Source: CAVVEQ01 sp963828855
GTDB taxonomy: Bacteria; Chloroflexota; Anaerolineae; Anaerolineales; Anaerolineaceae
Assembly (NCBI GenBank): GCA_963828855.1
Contig: CAWHGB010000006.1
Location: forward strand, 124,001-188,000
Direction of reading: 5' to 3'
Length of the DNA stretch: 64,000 bases
In this document: positions 1 through 9,227 of the stretch, piece after piece
How positions within the stretch are numbered: the first letter of the stretch is position 1
Layout of the letters: each line of letters begins with the position of its first letter
The notes under the pieces: generated by a model
Database searches by the model: none
Told to the model about the DNA's origin: nothing
The model's input: only the letters and a program-made list of their open reading frames with translations
Position numbers and translations under genes: made by a program

Positions 1-399
1 GCGCGGATTTTTTGCGGGATAGGGTTGATGAAATTATCGCTCTCCATCACCAGGCGCACCCGAACCCCGCGCTCCTCTGCCCGGATCAGCGCTTTGGCCA
101 GGGCGGGCTCGGAGAAGTTATACACGGCGATATCCAGAGTATCGGTCGCGGAATTGATCGCCTCCAGGAGGCCCTCGAGCGGTTCACAACCGCCGCGGAT
201 GTCTTCCGGATCGGTGAACCAAAACTGGAAGGAGTCCCCGGCGGAACAATCCGGGGTGGAAGAAGGATCCGAATTGCCGGAAGGATTAGTGGCAGGTGGA
301 CGAGATCCCTGAAACGTGCATCCCAGGACGAGTACCAAAAGAAAACCGAAGGATCACGGCGGATCGAAAACCCGGATGGAGTTCAAGGTGGGTGCTCAT
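1..399 (-). CDS. Phospholipase D-like lipoprotein, N-terminal part (cut by window edge)
   Basis: The reverse strand encodes a lipoprotein-like leader (LLVLVLGC, lipobox Cys), a Ser/Pro/Asn-rich linker, then FWFTDPED and a segment typical of the start of a PLD-type domain: DIAVYNFSEPALAKAL followed by RGVRVRLVMESDNF. The HKD catalytic motifs would lie beyond the window edge. The best start is the ATG at 399, but the leader and the PLD segment are in different frames, so one indel lies near 340. PLD-family enzymes hydrolyse phosphodiester bonds in lipid or nucleic acid. A secreted lipoprotein form would act outside the membrane. The family call rests on about 90 residues without the catalytic motif. 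Confidence 0.55.
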
Positions 400-564
400 G
401 GAAGGGTGATTATCGCGCCATTCAGCGATTATCGCAATAGGGCGCGGTGGGGTTGAAGAAATTTGTTGAAGTACTGATAGAAAGGTGTAATCCTTCACTT
501 GTGGAACAGATACCGAAAGGATACACTGGGTCTTGTTTTAGTGGATAGAACACCCGGAGGTTTC

Positions 565-1433
565 ATGGATTTCTCGATCATTTTCATCATCATCCAGCTG
601 ATACTCCTGGAAGGGCTGCTTTCGATCGATAACGCAGCCGTGCTGGGCACGCTGGTATCCAAGCTGCCCAAGGATGAACCGTCCCGTGGCCCAAATCCCT
701 GCGGGTATCGGAAAAAAGCTGCAGAGAACCCTGGGCAACCAGCGCGCTGCCGCGCTGAAAGTTGGGCTTGCTCGGCGCATACCTCGGCCGGGCGTTGATG
801 CTGATCGCTGCCAGTTACATCATCCAGAACCCGTGGCTGAACGTGGTTGGAGCGCTCTACCTGGTGCATCTGGCTTTCGAGAACCTGGGGATGGCGAACC
901 AGGAAAGTGAGGATGATGAGATCCGCGCGGTCAAGCAGGATACCTTCTGGTCGGTGGTGATCTCGGTGGAGCTGGCAGACCTGGCCTTCAGCCTGGATAA
1001 CGTTGTGGCTGCGGTGGGGCTTTCCGATAAGCTCTGGGTGGTGCTCATCGGTGTTTTCATCGGCATTCTGACCATGCGCTTCGCTGCTGGGTGGTTTTCT
1101 TATATGGTGGAAAAGGAACCCATCCTCAAACCGGCGGCGTATATCCTGGTGCTGGCCATCGCGATCGAGCTGCTGGTGCAGGAATTCGCCGGGATCGAGA
1201 TCTCGGACCTGACCCGTTTTGCCATCACGGTCAGCATCATTCTGCTCTCGCTGGCCTACGCGCATTTCAAACCGCTGCAAAAATTGCGTTTTGTTTTGAT
1301 ATGGCTGGCACACGGGTTTTCGATCGTCAATGAGTTGCTGGAGTGGATCCTGGCGCCGCTGATGGGTTCGATCCGCCTGGTTTCCAACCTCGTGAAGCGG
1401 GCATTCAAAAAACCTCAACCTGATTTGGAATAA
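565..1433 (+). CDS. TerC family integral membrane protein (frameshifted)
   Basis: TerC/Alx family membrane protein, linked in characterised members to metal ion (Mn) export and tellurium resistance. The two family signature motifs are present: LLSIDNAAVLG near residue 18 and AFSLDNVVAAVG in the middle, each with the conserved Ser-x-Asp-Asn. About seven hydrophobic segments follow. The ATG at 565 has a GGAGG 5 bases before it. The reading frame changes near 680 and 770, where the loop GIGKKLQRTLGNQRAA lies in another frame. Removing the two shifts gives about 289 residues, normal for the family. A strong terminator follows directly. Confidence 0.85.
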
Positions 1434-1440
1434 AGAAAAA

Positions 1441-1467
1441 AGACCCGGGCAACCGGGTCTTTTTTTG
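1441..1467. terminator. Bidirectional rho-independent terminator
   Basis: An 8-bp stem (agacccgg / ccgggtct) with a GCAA tetraloop is flanked by an A-run and a T-run. It sits between the convergent terC and GNAT genes and can serve both. Confidence 0.9.
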
Positions 1468-1468
1468 A

Positions 1469-1909
1469 TTATTCGAAGCTTTTAAGCATCCAGATCATCT
1501 GAAGCTTGCCGAAAAGCTTTTTCCCCATCCCCGCCCGCTCGTAGCCGTATTTTTCATAGACATCCACCGCTGAGGCACGGGTGAGGGTGCCCATCCGCTT
1601 GAAACCCCGTTCACGGGCGCGTTTTTCCACGGTATCCACCAGGAGCTGGCCGATGCCCTTGCCCTGCTGGTTTTCGCGCACCGCCAGGTGGGAGAAGCGC
1701 GCCAATCCGGGCTCATCTTCATAGAGCTTGACCACGCCGACGATCTCGCCGGTCTGATCATCCACCGCCATGAAGTGCTCGCTGATCACTTCGTAATCGT
1801 CCTTTTCGGTGCCGTGGGGCAGCCCGAGCGGCTCGCGCAGGACGTGGTAGCGCAGCGCGTAGTATTCCTTGAATTCCTGCTTGGTGTGGGGGGTTTTGAT
1901 GGTGGTCAT
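1469..1909 (-). CDS. GNAT family N-acetyltransferase
   Basis: Intact 146-residue acetyltransferase of the GNAT fold, using acetyl-CoA; the substrate is unknown. The acetyl-CoA pyrophosphate loop (motif A) is clear: HLAVRENQQGKGIGQLLV, matching the Q/R-x-x-G-x-G/A signature. The C-terminal YEKYGYERAG is the usual motif-B strand. The N-terminus (HTKQEFKEYYALRYHVLREPLG) resembles the many small GNATs with a 'LRYxVLRxPLG' opening. The ATG at 1909 has GGAGG upstream on the minus strand. It converges on terC and is probably monocistronic. Confidence 0.9.
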   Translation of the reverse strand: MTTIKTPHTKQEFKEYYALRYHVLREPLGLPHGTEKDDYEVISEHFMAVDDQTGEIVGVVKLYEDEPGLARFSHLAVRENQQGKGIGQLLVDTVEKRARERGFKRMGTLTRASAVDVYEKYGYERAGMGKKLFGKLQMIWMLKSFE

Positions 1910-1948
1910 GGCGAGCCTCCGGTGAGATGATTATAGCATCCTCGTTTT

Positions 1949-2273
1949 GTCATCGCGAGGAGGACGAAGTCCGACGCGGCGATCTCATTAAGGATATATT
2001 AGGCAGGATTTCCACCTAGCGCTGCTTCCCATCCAATATTGATCGAGACAGATTGCCGCGTCGCGCCGGTCGTTGCCGGCGCTCCTCGCAAAATGAACTC
2101 TGTCATTGCGAGACCGCGAAGCGGTCGACACTTGCACTTGCCGCACACTTGCATTGGCTGCAATTGCCAGGGAGTGCAGGTGAGCAATCTCACCCGAATA
2201 TCCGACAATCGTTAACCAACATAGCCTTCATATGAGATTGTTTCGTCGGGCTACGCCCTCCTCGCAATGACAA
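1949..2273. repeat. Cluster of dispersed palindromic repeats (tcattgcgag type)
   Basis: This 490-base gap holds no gene. It contains at least four copies, in both orientations, of a short element whose ends read gtcatTgcgag and gcaatctca: at 1951-1993 and 2104-2190 (forward), and 2051-2094 and 2228-2273 (reverse, ending cctcgcaatgac). The middles (gaggacgaagtccga, gggctacgccc) are themselves palindromic. Such elements are common intergenic repeats in many bacterial genomes. They probably fold as RNA or DNA hairpins and are likely non-autonomous. Confidence 0.7.
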
Positions 2274-2398
2274 GCAAAAACAAGCAATTTTGAGCCCCAA
2301 AACTGCATAAAACTGCATATTCCCGCGGTTGATTTCCGCGGGCGAGCGTGGCATAATAGAGCCGAAATAGAACAAATATTCTATAAAAGGAGAACACG

Positions 2399-2689
2399 GT
2401 GAGAAAACGGGAGACTTTCGCGCAGTCCATCGCTTCCCCGCCCGCGCAGTTGGGCCTGGATAAGGAGATCAACGAGATGCGGGGGTTGATCGAAAAGCTG
2501 CAGGGCATGGCGCTGGATGGGGATGAACCCAACCCGCAGTTCGTGACCCTGGCCGATACCCTCGGGCGGGTCTACACCCAACTGGCCACGCTGATCAAGA
2601 CCCAGGCGGCGCTGCGGCAGGACCTGGATGTGGCCGCGGCCATCCACCAGGCGGCGGAGGCCATCCGCCGTGAGAAGGGGTGGGAATGA
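2399..2689 (+). CDS. Small phage protein preceding terminase
   Basis: A 96-residue helical protein of unknown function, with GTG start at 2399 and AAGGAG 5 bases upstream. It is rich in Gln, Leu and Ala (KEINEMRGLIEKLQGMAL, then TLADTLGRVYTQLATLIKTQAAL) and looks like a coiled-coil or helical bundle. Position just before the terminase large subunit suggests a small-terminase-like or regulatory role. No helix-turn-helix is clearly visible, so that is only inference from order. It overlaps the next short frame by ATGA. Confidence 0.6.
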   Translation: MRKRETFAQSIASPPAQLGLDKEINEMRGLIEKLQGMALDGDEPNPQFVTLADTLGRVYTQLATLIKTQAALRQDLDVAAAIHQAAEAIRREKGWE

Positions 2690-2913
2690 CCCCCCAAATC
2701 AGCCCGGCAGCCGGATGCTACTCATCGAAGGACCACCCCGAAGGCGGGAACAACCACGCCGGCGGCGCGCGGCTCCAGCAGGAGCCAACCGAAAGCGCCC
2801 CCGCACCCTTCGGGCATGCTAACCCTCTGAAGAAAAGGTGTCCTTCGGATCATCCGGCTGCCGGGCTGGCACCCGCCGCGGCAGGCAGAAATCCACGCAG
2901 GGAGAGCCGGTGA
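2686..2913 (+). CDS. Short low-complexity frame between two phage genes
   Basis: A 75-residue frame that starts in an ATGA overlap with the upstream gene and ends in a GTGA overlap with the terminase start, the spacing expected of translationally coupled phage genes. The product is Pro/Ala/Gly-rich and unlike any family I know. The DNA also contains a 17-bp perfect inverted repeat (2700-2716 and 2852-2868), so the segment may serve as a structured leader for the terminase instead of coding. Confidence 0.35.
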   Translation: MTPQISPAAGCYSSKDHPEGGNNHAGGARLQQEPTESAPAPFGHANPLKKRCPSDHPAAGLAPAAAGRNPRRESR

Positions 2914-4459
2914 GCGCAGCGTTCGCCCCTTCCAAAGAGTCGATGGCAGCGGATGCGTGCCTGATCCTCCGCGACGTGCTGCTCTTTTGCCGCCACGGCT
3001 CGGGGGTGACCCTGCGCGCCTACCAGCAGGAGGTGGCGCTGGCGGTGATCGACTCGGTGATGGACCGCAGGGGGCTTTCAGAGGTGGTGATGTTCCCGCG
3101 CCAGAGCGGCAAGAACGAGCTGCAGGCGCAGTTGGAGGCCTACCTGCTGCTGCATGTTTTCCGACCGGGATGGGGAGATCGTCAAGGTCTCGCCCACCTG
3201 GAAGCCGCAATCGCAGAACGCCATGCGCCGCCTGGAGCGCACGCTCAAGCGCAACCCGCTGACCTGCACGCTGTGGGAGAAGGAAGCCGGCTACATCTAC
3301 CGGGTGGGCTCGGCGCGCATCTACTTCCTCTCCGCCGCGCCCGAGAGCAACATCGTGGGCGCCACCGCCTCCACGCTGCTGGAGGTGGATGAAGCCCAGG
3401 ACGTGCAGCCCGGCAAGTTCGATAAGGAGGTGGCGCCCATGGCGGCCTCCACCAACGCCACGCGCGTCTTCTGGGGCACGGCCTGGACGGGGGCCACGCT
3501 GCTGGGGCGCGAGCTGCGCGCCGCGCGGCGGGCCGAGAAGAAGGACGGCATCCGGCGCGTGTTCCGCCTGAGCGGGGACGATGTGGCCCGCGAGGTGCCG
3601 GAATACGGCAAATTCGTGGCCGAGCAGGTTTCCAGATTAGGGCGCAGCCACCCGATGGTCTGCACCCAGTACTTCAGCGAGGAGATCACCGCCGAGAGCG
3701 GCATGTTCCCCGCCTGGCGCGTGGCGCTGATGAAGGCTGGCTCCACTTCCGCCGGATCAGAACCTCTCCCCGGGCGACATCTACGCCTTCCTGCTGGATG
3801 TGGCCGGGCAGGACGAGGGCGCGGTGGGCGATTCCGCGCCGCTGGCGCACGAGCTGGAGAACCCGAAGCGGGATGCCACCGCGCTGACCATCATCGAGGT
3901 GGATCTTTCCACCCTGGCTGATGAATTGATCTGCCGCCCCACCTACCGCGCCTGCGCGCGGAAGCTGTGGGTGGGGGTGCGGCACACGCGCCTCTTCGCC
4001 GAGATCAAGGCCCTGGCGGGGCAGTGGCGCCCGCGCAAGGTGGTGGTGGATGCCACCGGGGTGGGCGCCGGGCTGGCCGCCTTTTTGGAAAAGGCGCTCC
4101 CCGGTCGGGTGCTGCCCTTCACCTTCAATGTGGGGAGCAAATCCCGTTTGGGGTGGGATTTCCTGGGCATCGTGGATACCGGGCGCTGGAAGGAGAGCGG
4201 GCACTCTCCCGAGAGCGAGCTCCTTTTCCGCCAGCTTTCCTTCTGCCAGTATGAGATCCAGCCCGGGCCGGAAAAGCGCATGAGCTGGGGCGTGCCGGAT
4301 GGCGCCCGCGATGCCGAGAGCGGCGAGCTGGTGCACGACGACCTGGTGATCTCGGCGGCGCTCTGCGCTGTGCTGGAGGACCAGGACTGGCCGCCCGGGC
4401 AGCCGACCGCCATCATCCGCGGGCGCGATCCGCTGGCGGAGATGGACAAGGGATTCTAA
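2910..4459 (+). CDS. Phage terminase large subunit (frameshifted)
   Basis: Packaging motor ATPase/nuclease that translocates DNA into the prohead through the portal. The ATPase half has the Walker A-like motif MFPRQSGKNE and Walker B LLEVDEAQDV, followed by the coupling segment FWGTAWTG. The nuclease half has the RNase H-like acidic motifs: LLDVAGQDE, KVVVDATGVGAGL and the terminal DDLVISAALC. The GTG start at 2910 overlaps the previous frame and has GGAGAG upstream. Frame changes near 3165 and 3750 split it into three pieces. Joined, it is about 516 residues, normal for the family. The portal gene follows 12 bases on. Confidence 0.9.
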
Positions 4460-4471
4460 AAAAGAGGACGC

Positions 4472-5792
4472 ATGAACATCCGCAACAACCTGGCTAACCT
4501 GTTCTTTCGCGATGAGATCCGTTCGCAGGTGCGCGCGGCGCTGGCTTCTGAGACCGACGCCACCTTCGCTCTGGGCGCACGCCAATTGAACGCAGCGGAG
4601 CGCGACCGCTACGATTACGACCGCGAGACGCTGCAGCAGCAGGCCCTGCTGGCCTGGCGCAGCAATCCACTGGCGCGGCGCATCGTGGAGCTCACCTCGC
4701 AGTACGTGGTGGGCGGCGGGATCAGCCTTTCCAGCCGCGACGACGCGCGCGCACGCCTTTTTGCAGCAGTGGTGGAACCATCCCCTCAACCAGTGCCCCG
4801 TGCGGGTGGTGGAGTGGTGCGATGAACTCACCCGCTCGGGGGAGCTTTTCTTCCTGATCTCCACCGACGCGGGCGGGATGAGCTACATCCGCGCGGTGCC
4901 TTCGGGCGAGATCGCCGGGATCGAGCATGCCGCCAACGATCTGCAGCAGGAGACTGCTTTCATCCAAAGGGCGCCCGGCGGGGTGGGGGAGGAAGTTCGC
5001 TTCGCGGCCGCGCAGGCCGCTGGAGGAGTGAACCCGGCGCCGATGGGCGCTTCCCGACCGTGATGGCGCACTATGCCATCAACCGTCCGGTGGGCGCGCT
5101 GCGCGGAGAAAGCGACCTGGCGCCCGCTGCTGCGCTGGCTCAGCCGCTACGCCGCCTGGCTGGAGGACCGCGCCCGGCTGAACCACTTCCGCACCGCCTT
5201 CCTCTATGTGGTCAAGGCGCGCTACGCGGGCGAGGCCGAGCGGATCGCGCGCCAGAACAGCCTGAACGCGAACCCGCCCAACCCGGGCTCCATCCTGGTC
5301 ACCGACGAGAGCGAGGCCTGGGAGGTGCTGAACCCCGAGCTCGAATCGGGCGATGCCGCCACCGATGGGCTGGCGCTGAAGAAGATGATCGCCGCCGGGG
5401 CGGGGCTGCCGCTGCACTTTCTGGCGGAACCGGAATCCGCGACCCGCACCACGGCCGAGGCGGCCGGGGGACCCACCTTTCGGCGCTTCGAGCAGCGCCA
5501 GCAGTTCTTCCTCTGGATGCTGGGCGACCTGGCGAGGATCGCGCTGCGTCGGCGCAGCGCCGTGGATGCCCGTCTGCAGGCCGATGCGGAGGTGGAAGTG
5601 CGCGGCGCGGACCTGAGCGCCCGCGATAACGCCGCGCTGGCCCTGGCCTCCTCCACCGTGATCAGCGCCTTCGCCCAGCTTTATGAGCACGGGCTGATCG
5701 ACGCGGAGGAGCTGCTGCGGCTGGCCTACCGCTTCTGCGGTGAAACGGCCGATATCCCCTCGCTTCTCGCGCGCGGGCGGCGCAGGGAGTGA
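4472..5792 (+). CDS. Phage portal protein (frameshifted)
   Basis: Forms the dodecameric ring at the head vertex through which DNA is packaged. Portal features include an opening of the form ALLAWRSNPLARRIVELTSQYVVGGG, a middle FRTAFLYVVKARYAG, and the C-terminal GLPLHFLAEPESATRTTAEA, a hallmark of many portal proteins. This is followed by QRQQFFLWML and a helical tail. Start ATG 4472 follows AGAGG. Frame changes occur near 4755, 5020 and 5120; the joined length is about 440 residues. Its place immediately after terminase is the classic order. Confidence 0.85.
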
Positions 5793-5882
5793 TAAAACGG
5801 AGCCCGGCTCCTGGCAGGAGAGACCGCGGGGGCTGCGGGTGAACCCCGAAAGCGGGGAAGTATCGACAGGAAAGGAGGAGCT

Positions 5883-6387
5883 TTGGAAGAAATTGCAGTG
5901 AAAGAGGAGCGCGTTCGGCTGGCGGCAACCGCCAATGTGACCGCTTCGGGCGAGTTCGAGGTGCTGGCCATCAACGCCGGCGAGGGCAACGGCTGGCAGT
6001 TCAGCCCGGAGGCGCTGCGCGGCTCGCTGCCGCTCTGGGAAGGGGTGGAGACCTTCGTGGACCACACCCCCGAGCCGAGAGTGGGGCACTCGCTGCGCGA
6101 CCTGGCGGGCATCTGCACGCGGGCCGCGCTACGACGAGGAACGAAAGGGGGTGGTGGTGCGCCTGCGCCCCAGCGGACCCAGCGCCGCGCTGCTGCAGGA
6201 ACTGGGGCGGCAGTGGCTGGAGGAGCCCGAGCCGCGCCCGCGGGTGGGCTTTTCGGCCGACCTGGTCTTCACCGCCAAGGAGAAACGCGTGGAGCGCATC
6301 CTGCGCGTGCTCTCGTTGGACGCGGTGTTCAACCCGGCGCGCGGCGGGTCGTTCCTGCGCGCGCTCAATGCCAACAAGGAGGTTTGG
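5883..6387 (+). CDS. Prohead protease-like module, in frame with the capsid gene
   Basis: Probable head maturation protease. The visible parts are FEVLAINAGEGNGWQFS, ETFVDHTPEPRVGHSLRDLAGI (His-containing) and EPRPRVGFSADLVF (Ser-containing), resembling the His and Ser positions of phage prohead proteases. The segment FNPARGGSFLRALN is a common end of this domain. The TTG start at 5883 follows AAAGGAGGAG. There is one frame change near 6125. No stop codon separates it from the next module in the same frame, so the full product may be a protease-scaffold-capsid polyprotein of about 630 residues. The catalytic assignment is inferred from spacing and gene order. Confidence 0.65.
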
Positions 6388-7773
6388 ATGACAGAAAGTG
6401 TATTGGAAACCGTTTCAACCCCGCCGCAGGTGACGCGGCCGCCGAGCTGGAAAAGGCGCGCGAGGCACGGGCGCAGATGTGCGCCTGTTTGCTGGATTCT
6501 TCACTGGCATCGGCGCGCCTGCCCGCCCCGCTCGCGGAACGCGTCCGCGCCCGCTTTGCCGGGAGGAGCTACGAGCCGGCGCGAACTGCAGGCGGCCATT
6601 GAGGATGCCCGCAAGCTGGCCGGGGAGCTGACCGCCCCCGCCTCCATCCGCGGCGCGACGGCGTCGCTCTGCCATGTACGATCCCAAAGATCAATTGAGC
6701 GCCGCGCTGCACGACCTGCTGGGCGCACCGCGCCCCGAAGGGCTGGAGGGATTGAAGACCGCGCGCCTTTCCGGCATCCGCGAGTTCTACACCCTGACCA
6801 CCGGCGATACCGATTTTGCCGGGGGCTACCACGCCGAGCGCGCCCGCTTTTCCGCTACCAGCGACCTGCCGGGCGTGCTGAAGAACGCGCTCAACAAGCT
6901 GATCCTGGCGCAGTGGGAGGAGCTGGGACGCGCCGGCTACCGCTGGTGGGAGCCATTGGTGAGCGTGGAGCACTTCAGCAGCCTGCACGATATCACCGGC
7001 GTGCTGGTGGGCGAGATCACCGTGCTGCCTTCCGTCTCGGAGGGCGCGGCCTACACAGAGCTCTCGATCAGCGATTCGGCGGAGGTGGGCAGTTGGGGCA
7101 AATACGGCGGCTACGTGGGGCTGACGCTGGAGATGTTCGAGCGCGACGAGACCCACAAGCTGCGCCAGTACCCCCGGAAGCTGGCGAGCGCGCCCTGCAG
7201 GCGCATTTCCGCGCTGGTGGGGGCGGTCTTCACCGGCTCGAGCGGCACGGGGCCGGCGATGGCGGATACCTACCACGTCTTTGAATCCGCCCATCACGGC
7301 AATTTGGGCACCACCGCGCTTGAGCTCGGCGGCATGGGAGGCGGCCGGCAAAGCCATTTACTCGCAGACGCATGCTCGTGGGCTCGGGCGGGACCGCGCC
7401 CAAGCTGGCGCTGGACGCGAAATACCTGGTGGTGCCGCGCGACCTGCGCCTGACCGCCATGCGCATCCTCTACCCCAGCTTTGAGCGCGAGGCGACCATC
7501 TTCTCGGAGAACCTGCAGCGCGGCGAGATGGGCGACGTGATCACCTGCCCCGAGTTCAGCGACGCCAACGACTGGGCGGCGGTGGCCGACCCGCGGCTGG
7601 CGCCGGGGATCATCCTGGGCGAGCGCTTCGGGCTGCTGCCCGAGATCTTCCTCGCCGACGGTGAGCTGAACGGCGCGCTCTTCACCAACGACGAGCTGCG
7701 CATGAAGGTGCGCCACTGGGTGAGCGTCTTCGTAGCCGATTACCGCCCGCTCTACAAGGCCAACGTGGCCTAG
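6388..7773 (+). CDS. Major capsid protein with N-terminal scaffold-like region (frameshifted)
   Basis: An ATG at 6388 preceded by AAGGAGG lies inside, and in frame with, the protease coding sequence. This recalls phages where a scaffold starts within the protease gene. The first 100 residues are charged and helical (AAAELEKAREARAQ, LQAAIEDARKLAGEL). The capsid-like part follows: FYTLTTGDTDFAGGY, HDITGVLVGEIT, ELSISDSAEVGSWGKYGGYVG, DETHKLRQYPRKL and a C-terminal block ending VFVADYRPLYKANVA. Frame changes are near 6420, 6570, 6660 and 7355. Neighbouring portal and terminase support the call. Confidence 0.75.
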
Positions 7774-7861
7774 CGGGAAGCGTTTTAGGTTGACGCGTGA
7801 CGCGGCCCGCGCGGTTTCGTCACCCGTCAACCCGGAACACACAAATCTTATGGAGGTGAAA

Positions 7862-8065
7862 ATGTCTGTTCTGGAACAAGTTGGAATGATCCTGCGCTCG
7901 CGCAAGTTCTGGGTGCTGGTTGCGGCACTCGCGGCCGTGGCGGGCACGTATTTCGGCGGCCAGGTGGATGCCTGGCAGGCGCTGCAGGCGGTGATCGCCG
8001 CCCTGGCGGTCTATTCCACCGGCGTGGCCGTGGAGGATATCAACAAGAAGATGCAGAAGCCATAG
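7862..8065 (+). CDS. Small two-helix membrane protein in phage cluster (holin-like)
   Basis: A 67-residue protein with ATG at 7862 behind GGAGGTG. After a short basic leader (ILRSRKFW) there is a hydrophobic helix, VLVAALAAVAGTYFGG, a short hydrophilic turn, and a second helix, AVIAALAVYSTGVAV, then a Lys-rich tail. Size and topology fit phage holins or small inner-membrane phage proteins. No lysozyme is seen nearby, so a lysis role is unproven. Confidence 0.7.
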   Translation: MSVLEQVGMILRSRKFWVLVAALAAVAGTYFGGQVDAWQALQAVIAALAVYSTGVAVEDINKKMQKP

Positions 8066-8090
8066 CCCACCCCTCCCGGTCTTTCAGCCA

Positions 8091-8171
8091 CCCTCCCCAA
8101 ATCAAAAACCGATTTGGAGAGGGCAAAACAGTTCCCGCGACCCTCCCCAAATACGAAGTATTTGGGGAGGG
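8091..8171. repeat. Two adjacent hairpins with shared arms
   Basis: The element at 8141-8171 is a perfect 14-bp stem (ccctccccaaatac) with a GAA loop. The element at 8091-8123 has the same ccctccccaaat arm with a longer loop and one bulged base. Both lie in the 144-base gap between two small phage genes. They could terminate or stabilise transcripts, but no T-run follows; similar arms are common dispersed intergenic repeats. Confidence 0.75.
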
Positions 8172-8209
8172 CAGGGAGGGGTGGTTTGCAGAGACTACAA
8201 GGAGAAAAA

Positions 8210-8419
8210 ATGACCGAATACCAGGCGCTGGATGGGCGCATCGCCAATCACCTGATCAACGGGATGGCGCTATCGTACCGGAGGCTGGCGAACGGGAGCA
8301 TGATCGTCATCGCCCCCAACGGGATGAAGCTGATCTTCGGCCCCGAGAAGGTGAAGGTGGCCGAGGCGCAGCTGCATTCCGCCGAGCTGCCGCGGCGACC
8401 GCGAAGGGAAAGCGCGTAG
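8210..8419 (+). CDS. Small phage protein, unknown function
   Basis: A 69-residue protein with ATG at 8210 and AAGGAG upstream. The middle reads RLANGSMIVIAPNGMKLIFGPEKV, a predicted beta-rich core, and the C-terminus is Arg-rich. I do not recognise a family. Its good ribosome binding site and position between hairpin elements in the head gene cluster argue that it is expressed. Confidence 0.6.
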   Translation: MTEYQALDGRIANHLINGMALSYRRLANGSMIVIAPNGMKLIFGPEKVKVAEAQLHSAELPRRPRRESA

Positions 8420-8435
8420 CCCCTCCCGGTCTGTC

Positions 8436-8465
8436 TGTAGGGGCGCACGGCCGTGCGCCCCTACA
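8436..8465. repeat. 30-bp perfect palindrome
   Basis: A perfect palindrome, tgtaggggcgcacgg and its complement, centred between 8450 and 8451 with no loop. It lies in a 155-base gap between two phage genes. This palindromic sequence type recurs in intergenic DNA of Chloroflexota and cyanobacteria in my recollection, so it is probably a dispersed genomic repeat and not phage-specific. Confidence 0.85.
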
Positions 8466-8574
8466 AGAACAACGCTCCACCCTCCCTTCGGGAGTCGCAC
8501 GAAATCACGCGAGCGCCTCACCTCGCGAAAGGACGATGCGGAAGGCGGGAGAGGTAGAAAGAGAAAGGACAACC

Positions 8575-9225
8575 ATGACCGATTATTCAACCCTCAAATC
8601 CCGCGCGCTGCAGCTGCTGGGCGACCCCGACGGCACGCGCTACGACGATGCCACCCTGCAGGAGGCCTTCCGGCAGGCGCTGGCCACCTACACCCGCACC
8701 TGCCCCCAGGTGCGCACGGAGGTGATCACCTTTGCCAGGGCGGGCGCGGAGCAGCCCCTGGATGGCCTGGAATGCCCGCCGCTCTACCTGCTGGAGGTGA
8801 GCTATCCCCACCCACCCTCGGATGGCGCCCGCCCGGCGCGCCCCGCGCACTTAGCGTGCACGCTGGCCTATATCGATGGCAGCCCCGTGCTGCGCTTTGC
8901 GGATGGCACGACCCCCGCGGCGGGGGAGCAGGCGCGGCTGACCTACGCCGCCCGCCACACCCTGGCCGGGCTGGATGAGGCCGAAACGGGCAGCCTGCCC
9001 GAGGCACACGAGGGCGTGATCGCGCTGGGGGCGGCGGTCTTCGCCGCGCTGCAGCGCATCCACCGCCTGGCCGGCAGCATCGGCGCCCCGCCGGCCGAGC
9101 CGGAACGCTTGCGCGAGCTGGCGGAGAAATATCTGGAGCGCTTCAATTTGGAGCTCTTCAGCCTGAGGAGCGTCCAGCCCCTGCAGGGCTTCCCGGCGGG
9201 CTTCAACCTGGACGAGTGGGATTAG
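8575..9225 (+). CDS. Putative head-tail connector protein
   Basis: Intact 216-residue protein with ATG at 8575 after AAAGGAC. The opening TLKSRALQLLGDPDGTRYDDATLQEAFRQA has the layout seen in many phage connector and adaptor proteins (an N-terminal helical bundle binding the portal). It is followed by a beta-rich middle (GSPVLRFADGTTP) and an Ala/Leu-rich helix with LREAEKY-like charge pattern near the end. Its place after the capsid gene and before two structural-looking proteins supports a neck role. Direct sequence motifs are weak. Confidence 0.5.
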   Translation: MTDYSTLKSRALQLLGDPDGTRYDDATLQEAFRQALATYTRTCPQVRTEVITFARAGAEQPLDGLECPPLYLLEVSYPHPPSDGARPARPAHLACTLAYIDGSPVLRFADGTTPAAGEQARLTYAARHTLAGLDEAETGSLPEAHEGVIALGAAVFAALQRIHRLAGSIGAPPAEPERLRELAEKYLERFNLELFSLRSVQPLQGFPAGFNLDEWD

Positions 9226-9227
9226 CC

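Noticed and set aside
495..1418. Long minus-strand open frame (307 codons) opposite terC
   Set aside because: It is antisense to a clear TerC gene with signature motifs and has no recognisable domain or good start; it exists because of GC-biased codons on the other strand.
1930..2400. CRISPR-like repetition
   Set aside because: The repeats are few, inverted and irregularly spaced with no spacer pattern or cas genes; they fit palindromic dispersed repeats.
3686..4864. Minus-strand frame of 392 codons opposite terminase
   Set aside because: The plus strand carries unmistakable terminase nuclease motifs and the minus product is low-complexity His/Arg/Ala.
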